46,016 bases of DNA, taken from contig NZ_BMKS01000022.1 in NCBI RefSeq assembly GCF_014644455.1, positions 1 through 46,016 on the forward strand, written 5' to 3'. Both the position numbers and the translations under genes were made by a program. Shown here piece by piece: positions 6,661 to 14,276 of the stretch. Numbering within the stretch: the stretch's first letter is position 1; each line of letters starts with the position of its first letter. Origin of the DNA: Caldovatus sediminis (lineage in GTDB: Bacteria > Pseudomonadota > Alphaproteobacteria > Acetobacterales > Acetobacteraceae). A model generated the notes under the pieces. It was not told the DNA's origin. It was given only the letters and a program-made list of their open reading frames with translations, and ran no database searches.

Positions 6661-7401
6661 TCACGGTGCCGGCCTCCCGCTCTCGCGCTCCCAGGCCGCC
6701 ACGAAGCGTCCCGGCAGCCGGCGCAGCCCCCGTTCGGCGGCGCCCTTCACGTCCAGCCGCTTGGCGAGCTTCACCTGCGGCAGCAGCAGGAACATCGGCA
6801 CCATCCCCCGTTCCAGCATGCCGCGCGCCCAGGCCTCGCGGCCCTTGCGGTTGCCGGTGCCGATCTCGGCGAGCCCGCCGGCGATGAGGCGGGTGCGGCG
6901 GCGCCGGCCGGTCTGCTCGCCCTGGCGGAGAGGGAGGCACCAGACGAAGCCGCGGCCGGAGCGGAAGGGGCGGAGGAAGCCCTGGCCGGAGGCGACCATC
7001 TGCGCCGGGGTGACCCGCAGGCCGTCGAACGCATGCGTTCGACCGCCGCGGCCGCGGCGCCCGCGCGCTGCGTTGAAGCCGGTCGGGATGGCGAGGTACG
7101 TCCCGCTCCGGGCGCGGATCAGCGCCCCGCGCTCGAAGGCGTCGATGACGTTCGGCACCTTGGTCCAGACCAGGCCGGCGGGGCGGAGCGACTGCCCGGA
7201 GCGGGGAAACACCTGCGAGCGCCAGGCATTGGCGATCCCCCGCGCGTTGCCGCCGAAGCTGCTGGTGACTTGCCGCCGCAGCTCTTGCTTGACCTGCTCG
7301 GTCTCGGCGCGGATCGCCTGCATGGCCGCGCGCTCGCCGGCACGGACCTCGGCGGCGAGCTGCCGGCGCAGGTCGCCGAGGATGGTGGCGGTCAGCCTCA
7401 T
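6661..7401 (-). CDS. DUF6441-like phage minor structural protein
   Basis: This 246-aa basic protein starts MRLTATILGDLRRQLAAEVR and has a Glu/Arg/Gln-rich helical N-terminal third, then Gly/Arg-rich turns and a C-terminal VPMFLLLPQVKLAKRL block. It resembles the DUF6441 family found in tail completion positions of alphaproteobacterial prophages. Its start overlaps the holin stop by ATGA, so the genes are coupled. A role at the neck or tail tip is inferred from position between head-tail attachment and tail terminator genes. One of two matching 20-bp palindromes in the window lies inside this gene (7024-7043). Confidence 0.65.
   Translation of the reverse strand: MRLTATILGDLRRQLAAEVRAGERAAMQAIRAETEQVKQELRRQVTSSFGGNARGIANAWRSQVFPRSGQSLRPAGLVWTKVPNVIDAFERGALIRARSGTYLAIPTGFNAARGRRGRGGRTHAFDGLRVTPAQMVASGQGFLRPFRSGRGFVWCLPLRQGEQTGRRRRTRLIAGGLAEIGTGNRKGREAWARGMLERGMVPMFLLLPQVKLAKRLDVKGAAERGLRRLPGRFVAAWERESGRPAP
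7024..7043. repeat. 20-bp perfect palindrome, copy A
   Basis: GTCGAACGCATGCGTTCGAC is a perfect inverted repeat lying inside the DUF6441-like gene. A second palindrome at 22464-22483 differs only by a paired change (G:C to A:T at the fourth position of each arm), so both arms changed together. The two copies are read in different protein frames, which points to a DNA-level signal. Confidence 0.6.
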
Positions 7402-7718
7402 GGCGTGCCGCCGCCCGGCGGCAGGCCGGTGCGGTGCCGGATGATCGCCACCGCGAGGTCATGCAGCGCCGCCTGGCCGAGGTAGCCGAACACGAAGGCG
7501 AAGAGGAACCGGCCGTACTCGTTGAACTCGAGGAAGCCCCCGAGCGCATAGCCGGCGCTGCCGACCAGGGCGGCGGAGGGCACCTCCCAGGCGAGGCACC
7601 AGCCGAAGCGCCGGCGCTCGGGGTTGTTCCACCGCACGAAGCCGCCAGCGAGGCCGGCGGCGGCGCCGAGCAGCAGGTCGCGCAGCATCTCCAGCAGGCT
7701 GAGGGTGGTCTGTGGCAT
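7398..7718 (-). CDS. Phage holin, small membrane protein
   Basis: This 106-aa protein has three hydrophobic segments: LLLGAAAGLAGGFV (about 14-28), PSAALVGSAGYALGGFL (about 47-64) and FLFAFVFGYLGQAAL (about 70-86). The topology and size fit superfamily III (LydA-type) holins, which form membrane lesions that release the endolysin or collapse the proton gradient. AGGAG precedes the ATG at 7718. It sits between lysis and tail genes, with an endolysin and spanins encoded a little upstream, so the lysis set is complete. The longer frame upstream of 7718 lacks support. A structural membrane protein is the alternative. Confidence 0.65.
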   Translation of the reverse strand: MPQTTLSLLEMLRDLLLGAAAGLAGGFVRWNNPERRRFGWCLAWEVPSAALVGSAGYALGGFLEFNEYGRFLFAFVFGYLGQAALHDLAVAIIRHRTGLPPGGGTP

Positions 7719-7728
7719 GGCGGGGCTC

Positions 7729-8037
7729 CTATCGCTGGCAGAACACGCGCCAGGCGGTGCCGGAGGCGTCGCGCTCGGCGTGCGTGACGGTGAGCAGCTC
7801 GGGGCCGAGGGCGAAGCTGTCGCCGGCGGCGAGGTCGGGCAGGACGGCGATGGGAACCGAGAGGATGTCCGTCGCCGAGAGGATCTCGGTCCCGAAAGCA
7901 TCCGCCACGCGGTCGGGCGACGACTGCAGGACGCGGAGACTTATCGGTGCGCCAACACCGCCCTGCCGGTAGACCGCCTCCGCCCCGAGGTTCGGATCGG
8001 CGACCAGCACGGCCATCGCCTCCGCGAAGGCGTTCAC
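7729..8037 (-). CDS. Putative head-tail attachment protein (gpFII-like)
   Basis: This 102-aa protein begins MNAFAEAMAVLVADPNLGAE and continues with strand-rich YRQGGVGAPISLRVLQSSPD and DILSVPIAVLPDLAAGDSFA. This pattern matches the lambda FII-type attachment proteins: a short helix, then a beta barrel that forms the joint between connector and tail. It overlaps the Rz1-like gene by 4 bases (ATGA). The homology is weak by eye, so the call rests on size, pattern and location. No enzymatic motif is visible. Confidence 0.55.
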   Translation of the reverse strand: MNAFAEAMAVLVADPNLGAEAVYRQGGVGAPISLRVLQSSPDRVADAFGTEILSATDILSVPIAVLPDLAAGDSFALGPELLTVTHAERDASGTAWRVFCQR

Positions 8038-8309
8038 CGCTCGCCCCCGTCGGCGGGGTTGAGCCGCCGCACCGCGGCGAGCCGCCCCGCGCAGTCGGCG
8101 TGGGCGGCGTCGTAGGCCAGCAGCAGCTCCGCCACCTGGCCCTGCGTGAGGTGATCCGTGGCCGGAAGCGCCGGCGCCGGGGCGCAGACCAGCAGCGCGT
8201 CAGGGAGGCGGAGCGGCAGCAGCCGGATCTCCGGCGGCGCGGCCGGCGCGCAGGCGCTCGACAGCATCGCGCAGCACAGGGGCAGCGCCGGCAGCGTGGC
8301 TCGGGTCAC
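8034..8309 (-). CDS. Rz1-like outer-membrane spanin lipoprotein
   Basis: From the GTG at 8309 the frame reads VTRATLPALPLCCAMLSSAC, a lipoprotein signal with lipobox LSSAC. A Pro-rich linker (APAAPPEIRLLPLRLPD) follows, as in Rz1 proteins. About 110 bases at its 5' end lie inside the Rz-like gene in another frame, the classic overlapping spanin layout. The mature lipoprotein would be anchored in the outer membrane and bridge the periplasm with the inner-membrane Rz partner to fuse membranes at lysis. GGAG lies about 10 bases before the GTG. An in-frame start at 8354 also exists, but it would place the signal peptide internally. Confidence 0.72.
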   Translation of the reverse strand: MTRATLPALPLCCAMLSSACAPAAPPEIRLLPLRLPDALLVCAPAPALPATDHLTQGQVAELLLAYDAAHADCAGRLAAVRRLNPADGGER

Positions 8310-8592
8310 GGCGGAGGGCCTCCAGGTTGGCGCCGAGGCGGGCGGCCTGGGCACGGGCGCGCTCGGCCTCGCCGATTAGGGCGGCGATCTGGCGCGCGTG
8401 CTCGGCGGTGGCGCGGGCCAGCGCCGCCGCATTGGCCTCAGCGGTGCGCGTGGCCGTCGCGGCATCCAGGCGGGCGGCGTCGCGCTGCGACCGGAAGTGC
8501 CAGGCAGCCGTGACGGACAGCAGGATTGCTGCCGCGAGCCCAATCGGCAGCGCATGGCGCCCGAGCACGGCGAGGATGGTCGCACCGGTCAC
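8200..8592 (-). CDS. Rz-like inner-membrane spanin
   Basis: This 130-aa protein has one N-terminal membrane segment (HALPIGLAAAILLSVTAAW, about residues 13-31). A long Ala/Arg/Glu coiled coil of about 70 residues follows (RTAEANAAALARATAEHARQ and on), ending in an Ala/Pro tail. This is the architecture of Rz-type inner-membrane spanins. Its 3' part encodes the start of the Rz1-like lipoprotein in another frame. It overlaps the endolysin stop by 4 bases. A membrane-anchored scaffold is the only other obvious reading, and the lipoprotein overlap argues against that. Confidence 0.75.
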   Translation of the reverse strand: MTGATILAVLGRHALPIGLAAAILLSVTAAWHFRSQRDAARLDAATATRTAEANAAALARATAEHARQIAALIGEAERARAQAARLGANLEALRRDPSHAAGAAPVLRDAVERLRAGRAAGDPAAAAPPP

Positions 8593-8987
8593 GGGTACGC
8601 CCTGCGGTCGAGCTCGAAGTGCGGCCCGTCGCGGAAGGACGCCCAGTCGCCGCCCCAGACGATCGGCACGCCGAGCTCCTTCGCCGCGGCCTTCATCGCC
8701 GCGCCGATCTGCTCATACAGCATCCAATCCCAGCGGATCTCGCCCTGCTCCACCGCGCCGTCGCCGTCGTCGAGCCAGTAGGCCAGATCGACGGCGTGGC
8801 CGGTTACGTGCCGGCTGTCCATCGTGCGCGAGGCGCCGATCGCGACCAGCCGGGCCTGGCGCTCGCGGGAGCGCAGCCCTTCCGTGACGATGAAGGGCAC
8901 CGCCAGGCGGGCCCGTTCGACGACGCGCACCAGGTCGCGGTGCACGCCCGCGAGGCGCGCGTGGTCGCGCGCCAGGAGCGCGGCCAT
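8589..8987 (-). CDS. M15-family peptidoglycan peptidase, phage endolysin
   Basis: This 132-aa protein carries the D-Ala-D-Ala carboxypeptidase/L-Ala-D-Glu endopeptidase zinc pattern: SRHVTGHAVDLAYW gives the first His and Asp ligands, and RDGPHFEL gives the last His. EGLRSRERQARLVAIGASRT matches the region before the first ligand. M15 endolysins cut peptide cross-bridges of the cell wall. There is no signal peptide, consistent with holin-dependent release. The start at 8987 overlaps the previous stop (TGATG). The length is typical of single-domain M15 endolysins. Confidence 0.88.
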   Translation of the reverse strand: MAALLARDHARLAGVHRDLVRVVERARLAVPFIVTEGLRSRERQARLVAIGASRTMDSRHVTGHAVDLAYWLDDGDGAVEQGEIRWDWMLYEQIGAAMKAAAKELGVPIVWGGDWASFRDGPHFELDRRAYP

Positions 8988-9337
8988 CACGTCCCCGAGG
9001 CCGGCACGCGCGCCAGCATCACCCGCACCGTGGCGTCGGCGGCGAGCGCAGCGACGGTGCAGAGCCCGACCTGGAAGTTGCCGGTGGCGGTGGTGGTGAT
9101 GCGGCGGTTGGTGTCGTCCCAGAACACCCGCGCGCCCGGGCTGATGGCGAGCGCGGGCTCCTTGGGCAGCTCGAACTCGCCGCGGGTCTCGCACTCGACG
9201 GTGGCGTTCTGGGCGGCGTCCGATGCGGCGACGCCGAAGAAGGCGCCGACCAGCAGACCCTGGCCGGCGAGGATGCCTCCCGCGTAGGGCACCACCATCG
9301 GGATGGAACGCGCGTCGGGACGGAGGCAGTTGCGCAT
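8987..9337 (-). CDS. DUF2190-family capsid decoration-like protein
   Basis: This 116-aa protein has a beta-rich pattern: MVVPYAGGILAGQGLLVGAF, then ECETRGEFELPK, ALAISPGARVFWDDTNRR and ITTTATGNFQVGLCTVAAL. This block order matches DUF2190, a small phage protein usually encoded next to the major capsid gene and thought to decorate the head. Here it follows the protease/capsid fusion gene after a 114-base gap that contains small hairpins. The frame extends no further upstream with support. The family match is by motif memory. The role in this phage is inferred. Confidence 0.72.
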   Translation of the reverse strand: MRNCLRPDARSIPMVVPYAGGILAGQGLLVGAFFGVAASDAAQNATVECETRGEFELPKEPALAISPGARVFWDDTNRRITTTATGNFQVGLCTVAALAADATVRVMLARVPASGT

Positions 9338-9353
9338 GGGAGGGTCTCCTGAA

Positions 9354-9398
9354 ACGCCGAAGGCGTCCCACCCCGCCCAGCCGAGCGGATGCTTGGCT
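9354..9398 (-). terminator. Paired small hairpins after the capsid gene
   Basis: ACGCC-GAA-GGCGT (9354-9366) and AGCCGAGC-GGAT-GCTTGGCT (9379-9398, one G:T pair) lie in the gap between the capsid fusion gene and the DUF2190 gene. There is no T-run, so neither is a classic terminator. They could stabilise the capsid mRNA end or dampen downstream expression. Confidence 0.3.
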
Positions 9399-9451
9399 AG
9401 GGACCCGGGGGACGGACGCCCTCGGCGAAGCTGCTGTGGTGGTGGGAAGGA

Positions 9452-11587
9452 TCAGGTGCCCGGGTTGAACCAGGCGCCGCGCCAGTCGATGGCGCCGACG
9501 CCGAAGTCGAAGATCACGCTGACCTCAACCCCGTCGGCGCCCTGCACCGGGCCGGTGGTGACCTGCGGCCCCTCGGCGCCGTTGAGGTAGCCGTAGACAT
9601 AGACCGGCGCCGCGAGCGGGTCGGAGAACAGGTACCAGCGGTTGGCCGGGATCAGCGGCTCGATCACCGGCTGCACGAAGCCGGCGAAGACGTTCGCCTT
9701 GCCGATCTCGCTCGCCTGCACGACCACCGTCGCCTGGCGGGCGGCGAGTTCGAGGTTCGGGCCGACCAGCAAGCGCATGGTCTGGCCCATCGAGATCGGC
9801 AGGCCGTCGAGCGTGCGCTGTTTCATGATCGCGGTGCGGCCGGCGCCGATGGTGGTGGTGTCGAGCACCGTGCCGGTGCTGGCCTTGTTGGCCCGCGCGG
9901 CGCCGGTGGCGAAGACGGGGGCGCTGCCGGTGGTCAGCGTCGGGCCGTCGCCATTGGCGCTGTTCATCAGGTTGTAGGCGGTGGCGTTCTCGAACTCGGC
10001 GACGCGGCGGCCGATCGCGGCGGCGAAGTCGGTGAAGGCGCCGAGGTCGTCGTTGACCAGCATCGGCCGCGTGACGCGGAGGCGCCGCGCGAAGGTCTGC
10101 AGCAGCACGATCTCCTGGCTCTCGGACATGGTGCCGACCTGGATCTCGCCGTTCTCGGCGAGCGGCAGCAGGGTCGGGAAGTCGCCGATCCGGAGATGCC
10201 GGTGCGGCTTGAAGTCGCGGAAGTCGCGCCGGAGGAAGACCTGCCGATAGGTCGGCTGCGCCGGCTGGTAGGCGGCGAGCAGCATCTTGTTGGCCGCCGC
10301 GGCGAGCAGCAGCGGGAAGTCCGAGCTGGTGTGGAAGGCGCGCTCGGCGAGCAGCGTGGGGTTGCGGGGCACGCTCCGCTCGCCGCGGGCGCGCAGCAGC
10401 TCGCCGATCATGTCGGAGGGACGCCAGCCCATGAACTCGGCGTGGCGCCCGGAACCCTGGGGCTGGTAGCCGGGCATGGCGCGGGCGGCGAGCGCCTCGG
10501 CCATGGCATCGAGGATCTGCGCCGGGTCGTCGTGGCTCGGGCCGGTTTCGGGGCGGGCGGGGATGGACGGCCGCGGCCCCTGCGCCACCAGGGCGTCGAA
10601 CAGGGCGCGCCGGGCCTGGTCGCCGGTCCAGCCCTGGGCGATGGCCTCAGCGCGGATCGGGGTGATGCGTTCCGCCGGCAGCAAGGCGCGGGCGGCCTCC
10701 ACGGCGGCGTCGATGCCGGCGATGCGCTCGCGCTCGGCGCGCTGCGCCTCGGCACGGACTGCATCGAGGTCCGGTGCGGCGCGGGTCGGCTCGGGCGCCG
10801 GGGCGGCGGCCGCAGCGGGGGGCGTGGTGGTCACGGTCGGCTCCTGGGGCGGCATAGCGGGCGGCGCAGACGGCGCCGGCGTGGCCGGGGCTTCCGGCGT
10901 CGTCTCGGGCATGGGTGAGTCCTCGTCAGGCAGGGCGGGTTCGATCGCCGGTGCGGGGAGGCCCTGGTCCCCCTGCGCCCGGACGGGTCCCCACGGCGAT
11001 TGCTCCGCAATCGTCGTGGGAGCCCGGACCGCCGCGTCGCGGTCCACCGGGACCGGCACGACGGAGATCTCGAAGGGCTCCCAATCCACCGCGCGGTGGA
11101 CGGTTTCGCCGGTGGCGGCGTCGGGCCGCGGCTCGTAGCGGTGCACGCGATAACCGACGCTCACCGCGCGCAGCGTGCCGTCGGCGATGCGCTGCCAGAC
11201 GGGCTCGACATCGGCGGCGGCGGAGAACTGCAGCGTGGCGTAGCCGCGGCCGCGCTCGAGGCGGGCGGCGGTGACGCGACCGAGCACGTCGCGGGCGCCG
11301 CCGCGGCGGTGGGTGTCGAGCACCGGGGCGCGGCCGGAGCGCAGCGCCTCCATGCGCACCGCATTCGGCGACATCTCCAGCTCCTCGGTGATCAGGCCGA
11401 GGGCGGGGACGAAGTTGCGGGCCCGCGCGCCGGTGCTCCAGACCACCTCCACGGTGCGCGCGGCGCGATCGACGGTGGCCGGCGCGGTGATGGCGCGCTG
11501 CGCCACGAGCGGAACGTCCGCCGCGGTGGGCGCAGCAGCAGGCTCCGGCGCGGCATCGCTGCCGCCCGGTTCGATAGGTTCGGTCAT
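9452..11587 (-). CDS. Prohead protease / major capsid protein fusion
   Basis: This 711-aa protein starts at ATG 11587, shortly after the portal stop. Residues 25-180 are a prohead protease: VLDTHRRGGARDVLGRV supplies the His, RAVSVGYRVHRYEPRP the Ser, and WEPFEISVVPVPVDRDAAVR is the typical end. Residues 210-330 form a Pro/Ala-rich linker with a helical scaffold-like stretch (AQRAERERIAGIDAAVEAAR). The rest is an HK97-fold capsid protein (RAFHTSSDFPLLLAAAANKM, then RPMLVNDDLGAFTDFAAAIG). Fusions of protease, scaffold and capsid are known in related prophages, where self-cleavage frees the capsid. The frame is open upstream to 13141, but that part is shadow of the portal gene. Confidence 0.88.
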   Translation of the reverse strand: MTEPIEPGGSDAAPEPAAAPTAADVPLVAQRAITAPATVDRAARTVEVVWSTGARARNFVPALGLITEELEMSPNAVRMEALRSGRAPVLDTHRRGGARDVLGRVTAARLERGRGYATLQFSAAADVEPVWQRIADGTLRAVSVGYRVHRYEPRPDAATGETVHRAVDWEPFEISVVPVPVDRDAAVRAPTTIAEQSPWGPVRAQGDQGLPAPAIEPALPDEDSPMPETTPEAPATPAPSAPPAMPPQEPTVTTTPPAAAAAPAPEPTRAAPDLDAVRAEAQRAERERIAGIDAAVEAARALLPAERITPIRAEAIAQGWTGDQARRALFDALVAQGPRPSIPARPETGPSHDDPAQILDAMAEALAARAMPGYQPQGSGRHAEFMGWRPSDMIGELLRARGERSVPRNPTLLAERAFHTSSDFPLLLAAAANKMLLAAYQPAQPTYRQVFLRRDFRDFKPHRHLRIGDFPTLLPLAENGEIQVGTMSESQEIVLLQTFARRLRVTRPMLVNDDLGAFTDFAAAIGRRVAEFENATAYNLMNSANGDGPTLTTGSAPVFATGAARANKASTGTVLDTTTIGAGRTAIMKQRTLDGLPISMGQTMRLLVGPNLELAARQATVVVQASEIGKANVFAGFVQPVIEPLIPANRWYLFSDPLAAPVYVYGYLNGAEGPQVTTGPVQGADGVEVSVIFDFGVGAIDWRGAWFNPGT

Positions 11588-11589
11588 GC

Positions 11590-13071
11590 TCAGCCCTGGG
11601 GTGCTATGTCTCGGGGCGGCGCTGCGGCGCCGGTGGCGGCGATCTCGACCGCGGCCATCTGCGCGGCGTCCTGCGCCGCACCGGACTTCGCGACCCGGCG
11701 CGGATCGGTGTCGAGCGAGATCCCGGCCTCGTCGAGCAAGGCATTGGCCTCGCGGATCATCTCCACCGCGGCGCGGAAGTCGTAGCCGAAGGCCCCGGCC
11801 GCCTCGGGCTGCGGCACGAAGCCGGCGCGCACCTGGGCGATCAGCGCGGTGGTGTCCTTCAGCGGGTCGATCATCTCGTGCGCGGGCGGAACGTGGCTGA
11901 CGCCGTTTGGCATGTCCGCCCCCCACAGCCCGAGCAGCGCGCCCTGGGCGTGGAAGCGCTCGGCGATCGGCCGCACCAGCATCGGGATCAGCATGCCGTA
12001 CTGCACCTGCTCGCAGAGGCGGCGGAACTCGATCTTGCCGGCGCGGAGGCTGGAGTAGTTCGCCTGGGTGAGGTCGCCCGAGACCTGGTCGTAGGTCAGC
12101 CCGGCGCCGACCGCGGCCGCCTCGAGGGCACGGCGGGCGAAGGCGGCGTGACTGCCGCCGCCGGAGGGGTTCACCACCTCCACCGAGCCCATCCCCCGCC
12201 GGTAGAGGATCATCCCCGGCTCGAAGCTCTCCACGGCGCGGCCCTGGGCGTCGCGGAGCAGGCCGGCGGCGGCGCCGGTCAGCGCCTCGTCGCCCTCCTC
12301 GGTGACCACGGCGGCGAGGCAGGCCTCGATCTTGGCCTTCATCAGCAGGGCGGCCTCGTAGTCGCCGAGGTCGCGCAGCCGCAGCAGCACCGGCGCCAGC
12401 CAGGAGACGTCGCGCAGCTGGCCGGGCCGGCGCTTGCGGTAGATGTGCAGCACGTCGCCCGCCGGGATGCGCACGCTCGCCATGCCGGCGCCGGGCAGCA
12501 TCCAGGCGCCCGGGTGGACCGGGAACAGCCAGTAGCCGATCGGTTCGCCGGCGTCGCCGAGAGCGATGCCTTGGATGGTCGGCGCGCCGTCCAGCATGCC
12601 GTTGCGCGCCGTGTCGAGGAGGTCCGACTCCAGCACCTGCAGCCGCAGGCCGATCGGGTTGACGGGCGAAGGCGGCGCCAGCAGGAAGCGAACGAAGCAT
12701 TCCCCGCTCTCGACGACGGCACGCATCACCAGCGCCTGCAGGCCGTAGAGGTCGAGGCGGCCCTCGGCGTCGCAGGACGTGCCCTCCGCCCAGCGCTGCC
12801 ACGCCCGGCCGTGCGCGGCGTCCGGCCAGCGCGTGGTGATCCCGGCGCCGACCGCGTTGCCGGTCCAGAGGTCGACGATGCGGCTGGCGTAGGGGTCGTT
12901 GCGCACGGCGTCGCGGGCACGGCGCGCCACCGTGGCGGCGGCCATGCCGACCTCGGCATTGGCGCTGCCGCCGGCGGGCGCCCAGGCCGAGGCACGGTGG
13001 TCCTGCGCCGCGGCGTAGCCGCGGAGAACTGCCCAGGCATCGCGGAGGCGGCGGGTCACGCGATCGATCAT
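11590..13071 (-). CDS. Phage portal protein, lambda family
   Basis: This 493-aa protein forms the dodecameric ring through which DNA enters and leaves the head. The N-terminal block RDAVRNDPYASRIVDLWTGN followed by AVGAGITTRW is characteristic of lambda-type portals, as are DLYGLQALVMRAVVESGECF and VLESDLLDTARNGM. Later blocks IYRKRRPGQLRDVSWLAPVL and ANYSSLRAGKIEFRR complete the family pattern. The length is typical. It overlaps the gpW-like gene by ATGA at its start and is followed by the protease/capsid gene two bases later. Confidence 0.92.
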   Translation of the reverse strand: MIDRVTRRLRDAWAVLRGYAAAQDHRASAWAPAGGSANAEVGMAAATVARRARDAVRNDPYASRIVDLWTGNAVGAGITTRWPDAAHGRAWQRWAEGTSCDAEGRLDLYGLQALVMRAVVESGECFVRFLLAPPSPVNPIGLRLQVLESDLLDTARNGMLDGAPTIQGIALGDAGEPIGYWLFPVHPGAWMLPGAGMASVRIPAGDVLHIYRKRRPGQLRDVSWLAPVLLRLRDLGDYEAALLMKAKIEACLAAVVTEEGDEALTGAAAGLLRDAQGRAVESFEPGMILYRRGMGSVEVVNPSGGGSHAAFARRALEAAAVGAGLTYDQVSGDLTQANYSSLRAGKIEFRRLCEQVQYGMLIPMLVRPIAERFHAQGALLGLWGADMPNGVSHVPPAHEMIDPLKDTTALIAQVRAGFVPQPEAAGAFGYDFRAAVEMIREANALLDEAGISLDTDPRRVAKSGAAQDAAQMAAVEIAATGAAAPPRDIAPQG

Positions 13072-13304
13072 GCACCGCCTCCGCGCGCGAAGCTCGCCAG
13101 TGTGACCGAGGGCCGCCGCGCCGCGCCGTTCTCTGCCCCATGCAGCGTGGCCAGCGCCCGGCCGAGCTCGTCGAGGCTGCGGTACTCCACGGTGCGCCCC
13201 TCGAAGCTCACCCGCGTGGTGCCCCCGGTGTAGGCGGCAGCGAGCGCGGCCGCACGGCTGCCGGCCGGCTGCGCCAGCGCCCAGGCCAGGACAGCGGGAT
13301 CCAT
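13068..13304 (-). CDS. gpW-like head-tail joining protein
   Basis: This 78-aa protein starts at ATG 13304, overlapping the upstream stop by TGATG, and ends overlapping the portal start. It begins MDPAVLAWALAQPAGSRAAA, with a helix and then the strand pair VSFEGRTVEYRSLDEL, the layout of the small gpW family. gpW-like proteins stabilise packaged DNA and form the site for tail attachment; they are usually encoded between terminase and portal, as here. The in-frame extension upstream to 13781 is a shadow of the next gene. Confidence 0.72.
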   Translation of the reverse strand: MDPAVLAWALAQPAGSRAAALAAAYTGGTTRVSFEGRTVEYRSLDELGRALATLHGAENGAARRPSVTLASFARGGGA

Positions 13305-13912
13305 CACGCGGCCCGGAGCGTCGGCAGCGGCGCCGCCGCGTTGACGAGGTAGGACAGGCCGCTCGGCGGGTTCGGCATGATCGGCACGCCGGCCTGGTGC
13401 GTCAGCGCCGCGAAGAACCCGTTCTCGCTGCCCGTCGTGCCGCCACCGGCGCCGCCGTCCGCCGCGGCCGAGCCGAGCAGCAGCGTGTTGCCGCCGCTGA
13501 ACGCCTGCGTGCTGGTGCCGCGCACCGAGGGCGCGCCCGAGAAGCACAGCAGCAGCCACCAGACCCCGGCCGAGATCCAGCGCGGCTGCCCGAAGGGGCA
13601 GACCGCACCGCCGGCGGCGGCGGTGTCGGCGTCCGTCACCGGCTCCTCGATCACCGCGCCGGGCCGCCCGGCGCCATTGTCGGCGGCCAGCGCCATGCGC
13701 AGGAAACCGGCGGCGCCGGTGGTCACGCTCACCGCCATGGCCGAGAACAGCCCGGGCCGGGCGAGCACGTAGGGCACGCAATAGAGTCGGTTCGCCGTCA
13801 TCGCCACCGCGCCGCCGGCGGCGCGCGCATGCTGCGAGGCGTAGAAGCGCCCCGGGACATAGGGCAGCATCGCCGGGGCGGGCGGCAGGTAGTGCTGGAA
13901 CAGCGCGGTCAT
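13304..13912 (-). CDS. Hypothetical phage structural protein
   Basis: This 202-aa protein lies in the head module between terminase and the gpW-like gene. It is rich in Gly, Ala and aromatic residues (LPPAPAMLPYVPGRFYASQH, then RWISAGVWWLLLCFSGAP) and has a beta-rich jelly-roll-like look. No signal peptide or coiled coil is evident. Stop/start overlaps on both sides (ATGA and TGATG) support translation. I do not recognise the family. A head decoration or fibre-like role would fit the position but is a guess. Confidence 0.65.
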   Translation of the reverse strand: MTALFQHYLPPAPAMLPYVPGRFYASQHARAAGGAVAMTANRLYCVPYVLARPGLFSAMAVSVTTGAAGFLRMALAADNGAGRPGAVIEEPVTDADTAAAGGAVCPFGQPRWISAGVWWLLLCFSGAPSVRGTSTQAFSGGNTLLLGSAAADGGAGGGTTGSENGFFAALTHQAGVPIMPNPPSGLSYLVNAAAPLPTLRAA

Positions 13913-14262
13913 GCGAGCGGCCGGATGCCGAGGGTGATCAGACGCTCCGCCGCCTGGTCCACCGGCGCGGCGGCGAGGCCGGAGCGCAGCCGCAACCAGC
14001 GCCAGCCGAGCAGCAGGGTGGGCGGCAGGGTGAGCGCCCGGCCGGCGGCGACGGTCAGCACCACCTCGTTGCCGAGGTGGTCGTGGAGGTCGGCCCAGGC
14101 CGCGGGCTCGCCCTCGTCGAGCGAGCCCTGCAGGGTGAGCGGGGCGTCGGTCCAGGCGGCGGGGAGCAGCAGCAGGCAGACGCCGTAGCCGACGCTGGCG
14201 ACCGGCGCGCTCAGCGCCTGGCCGGCGGCGATGCTGGTGCGGACCGGGACGATGGCGGCCAT
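13909..14262 (-). CDS. Hypothetical phage protein, head module
   Basis: This 117-aa protein starts at ATG 14262 with GGAG eight bases before it; the frame is open further upstream, as a shadow of the terminase gene. The sequence is strand-rich (MAAIVPVRTSIAAGQALSAP, GYGVCLLLLPAAWTDAPLTL, LGNEVVLTVAAGRALTLPPT). That pattern suggests a small beta-sandwich, as in fibre or decoration proteins. It is coupled to the 202-aa hypothetical by a 4-base overlap. No family recognised. Confidence 0.6.
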   Translation of the reverse strand: MAAIVPVRTSIAAGQALSAPVASVGYGVCLLLLPAAWTDAPLTLQGSLDEGEPAAWADLHDHLGNEVVLTVAAGRALTLPPTLLLGWRWLRLRSGLAAAPVDQAAERLITLGIRPLA

Positions 14263-14276
14263 GAGGGTCTCCAGGG

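Noticed and set aside
11588..13141. Upstream in-frame extension of the capsid fusion gene to 13141.
   Set aside because: It runs through the portal gene in another frame, is Arg-rich without motifs, and a good start exists at 11587.
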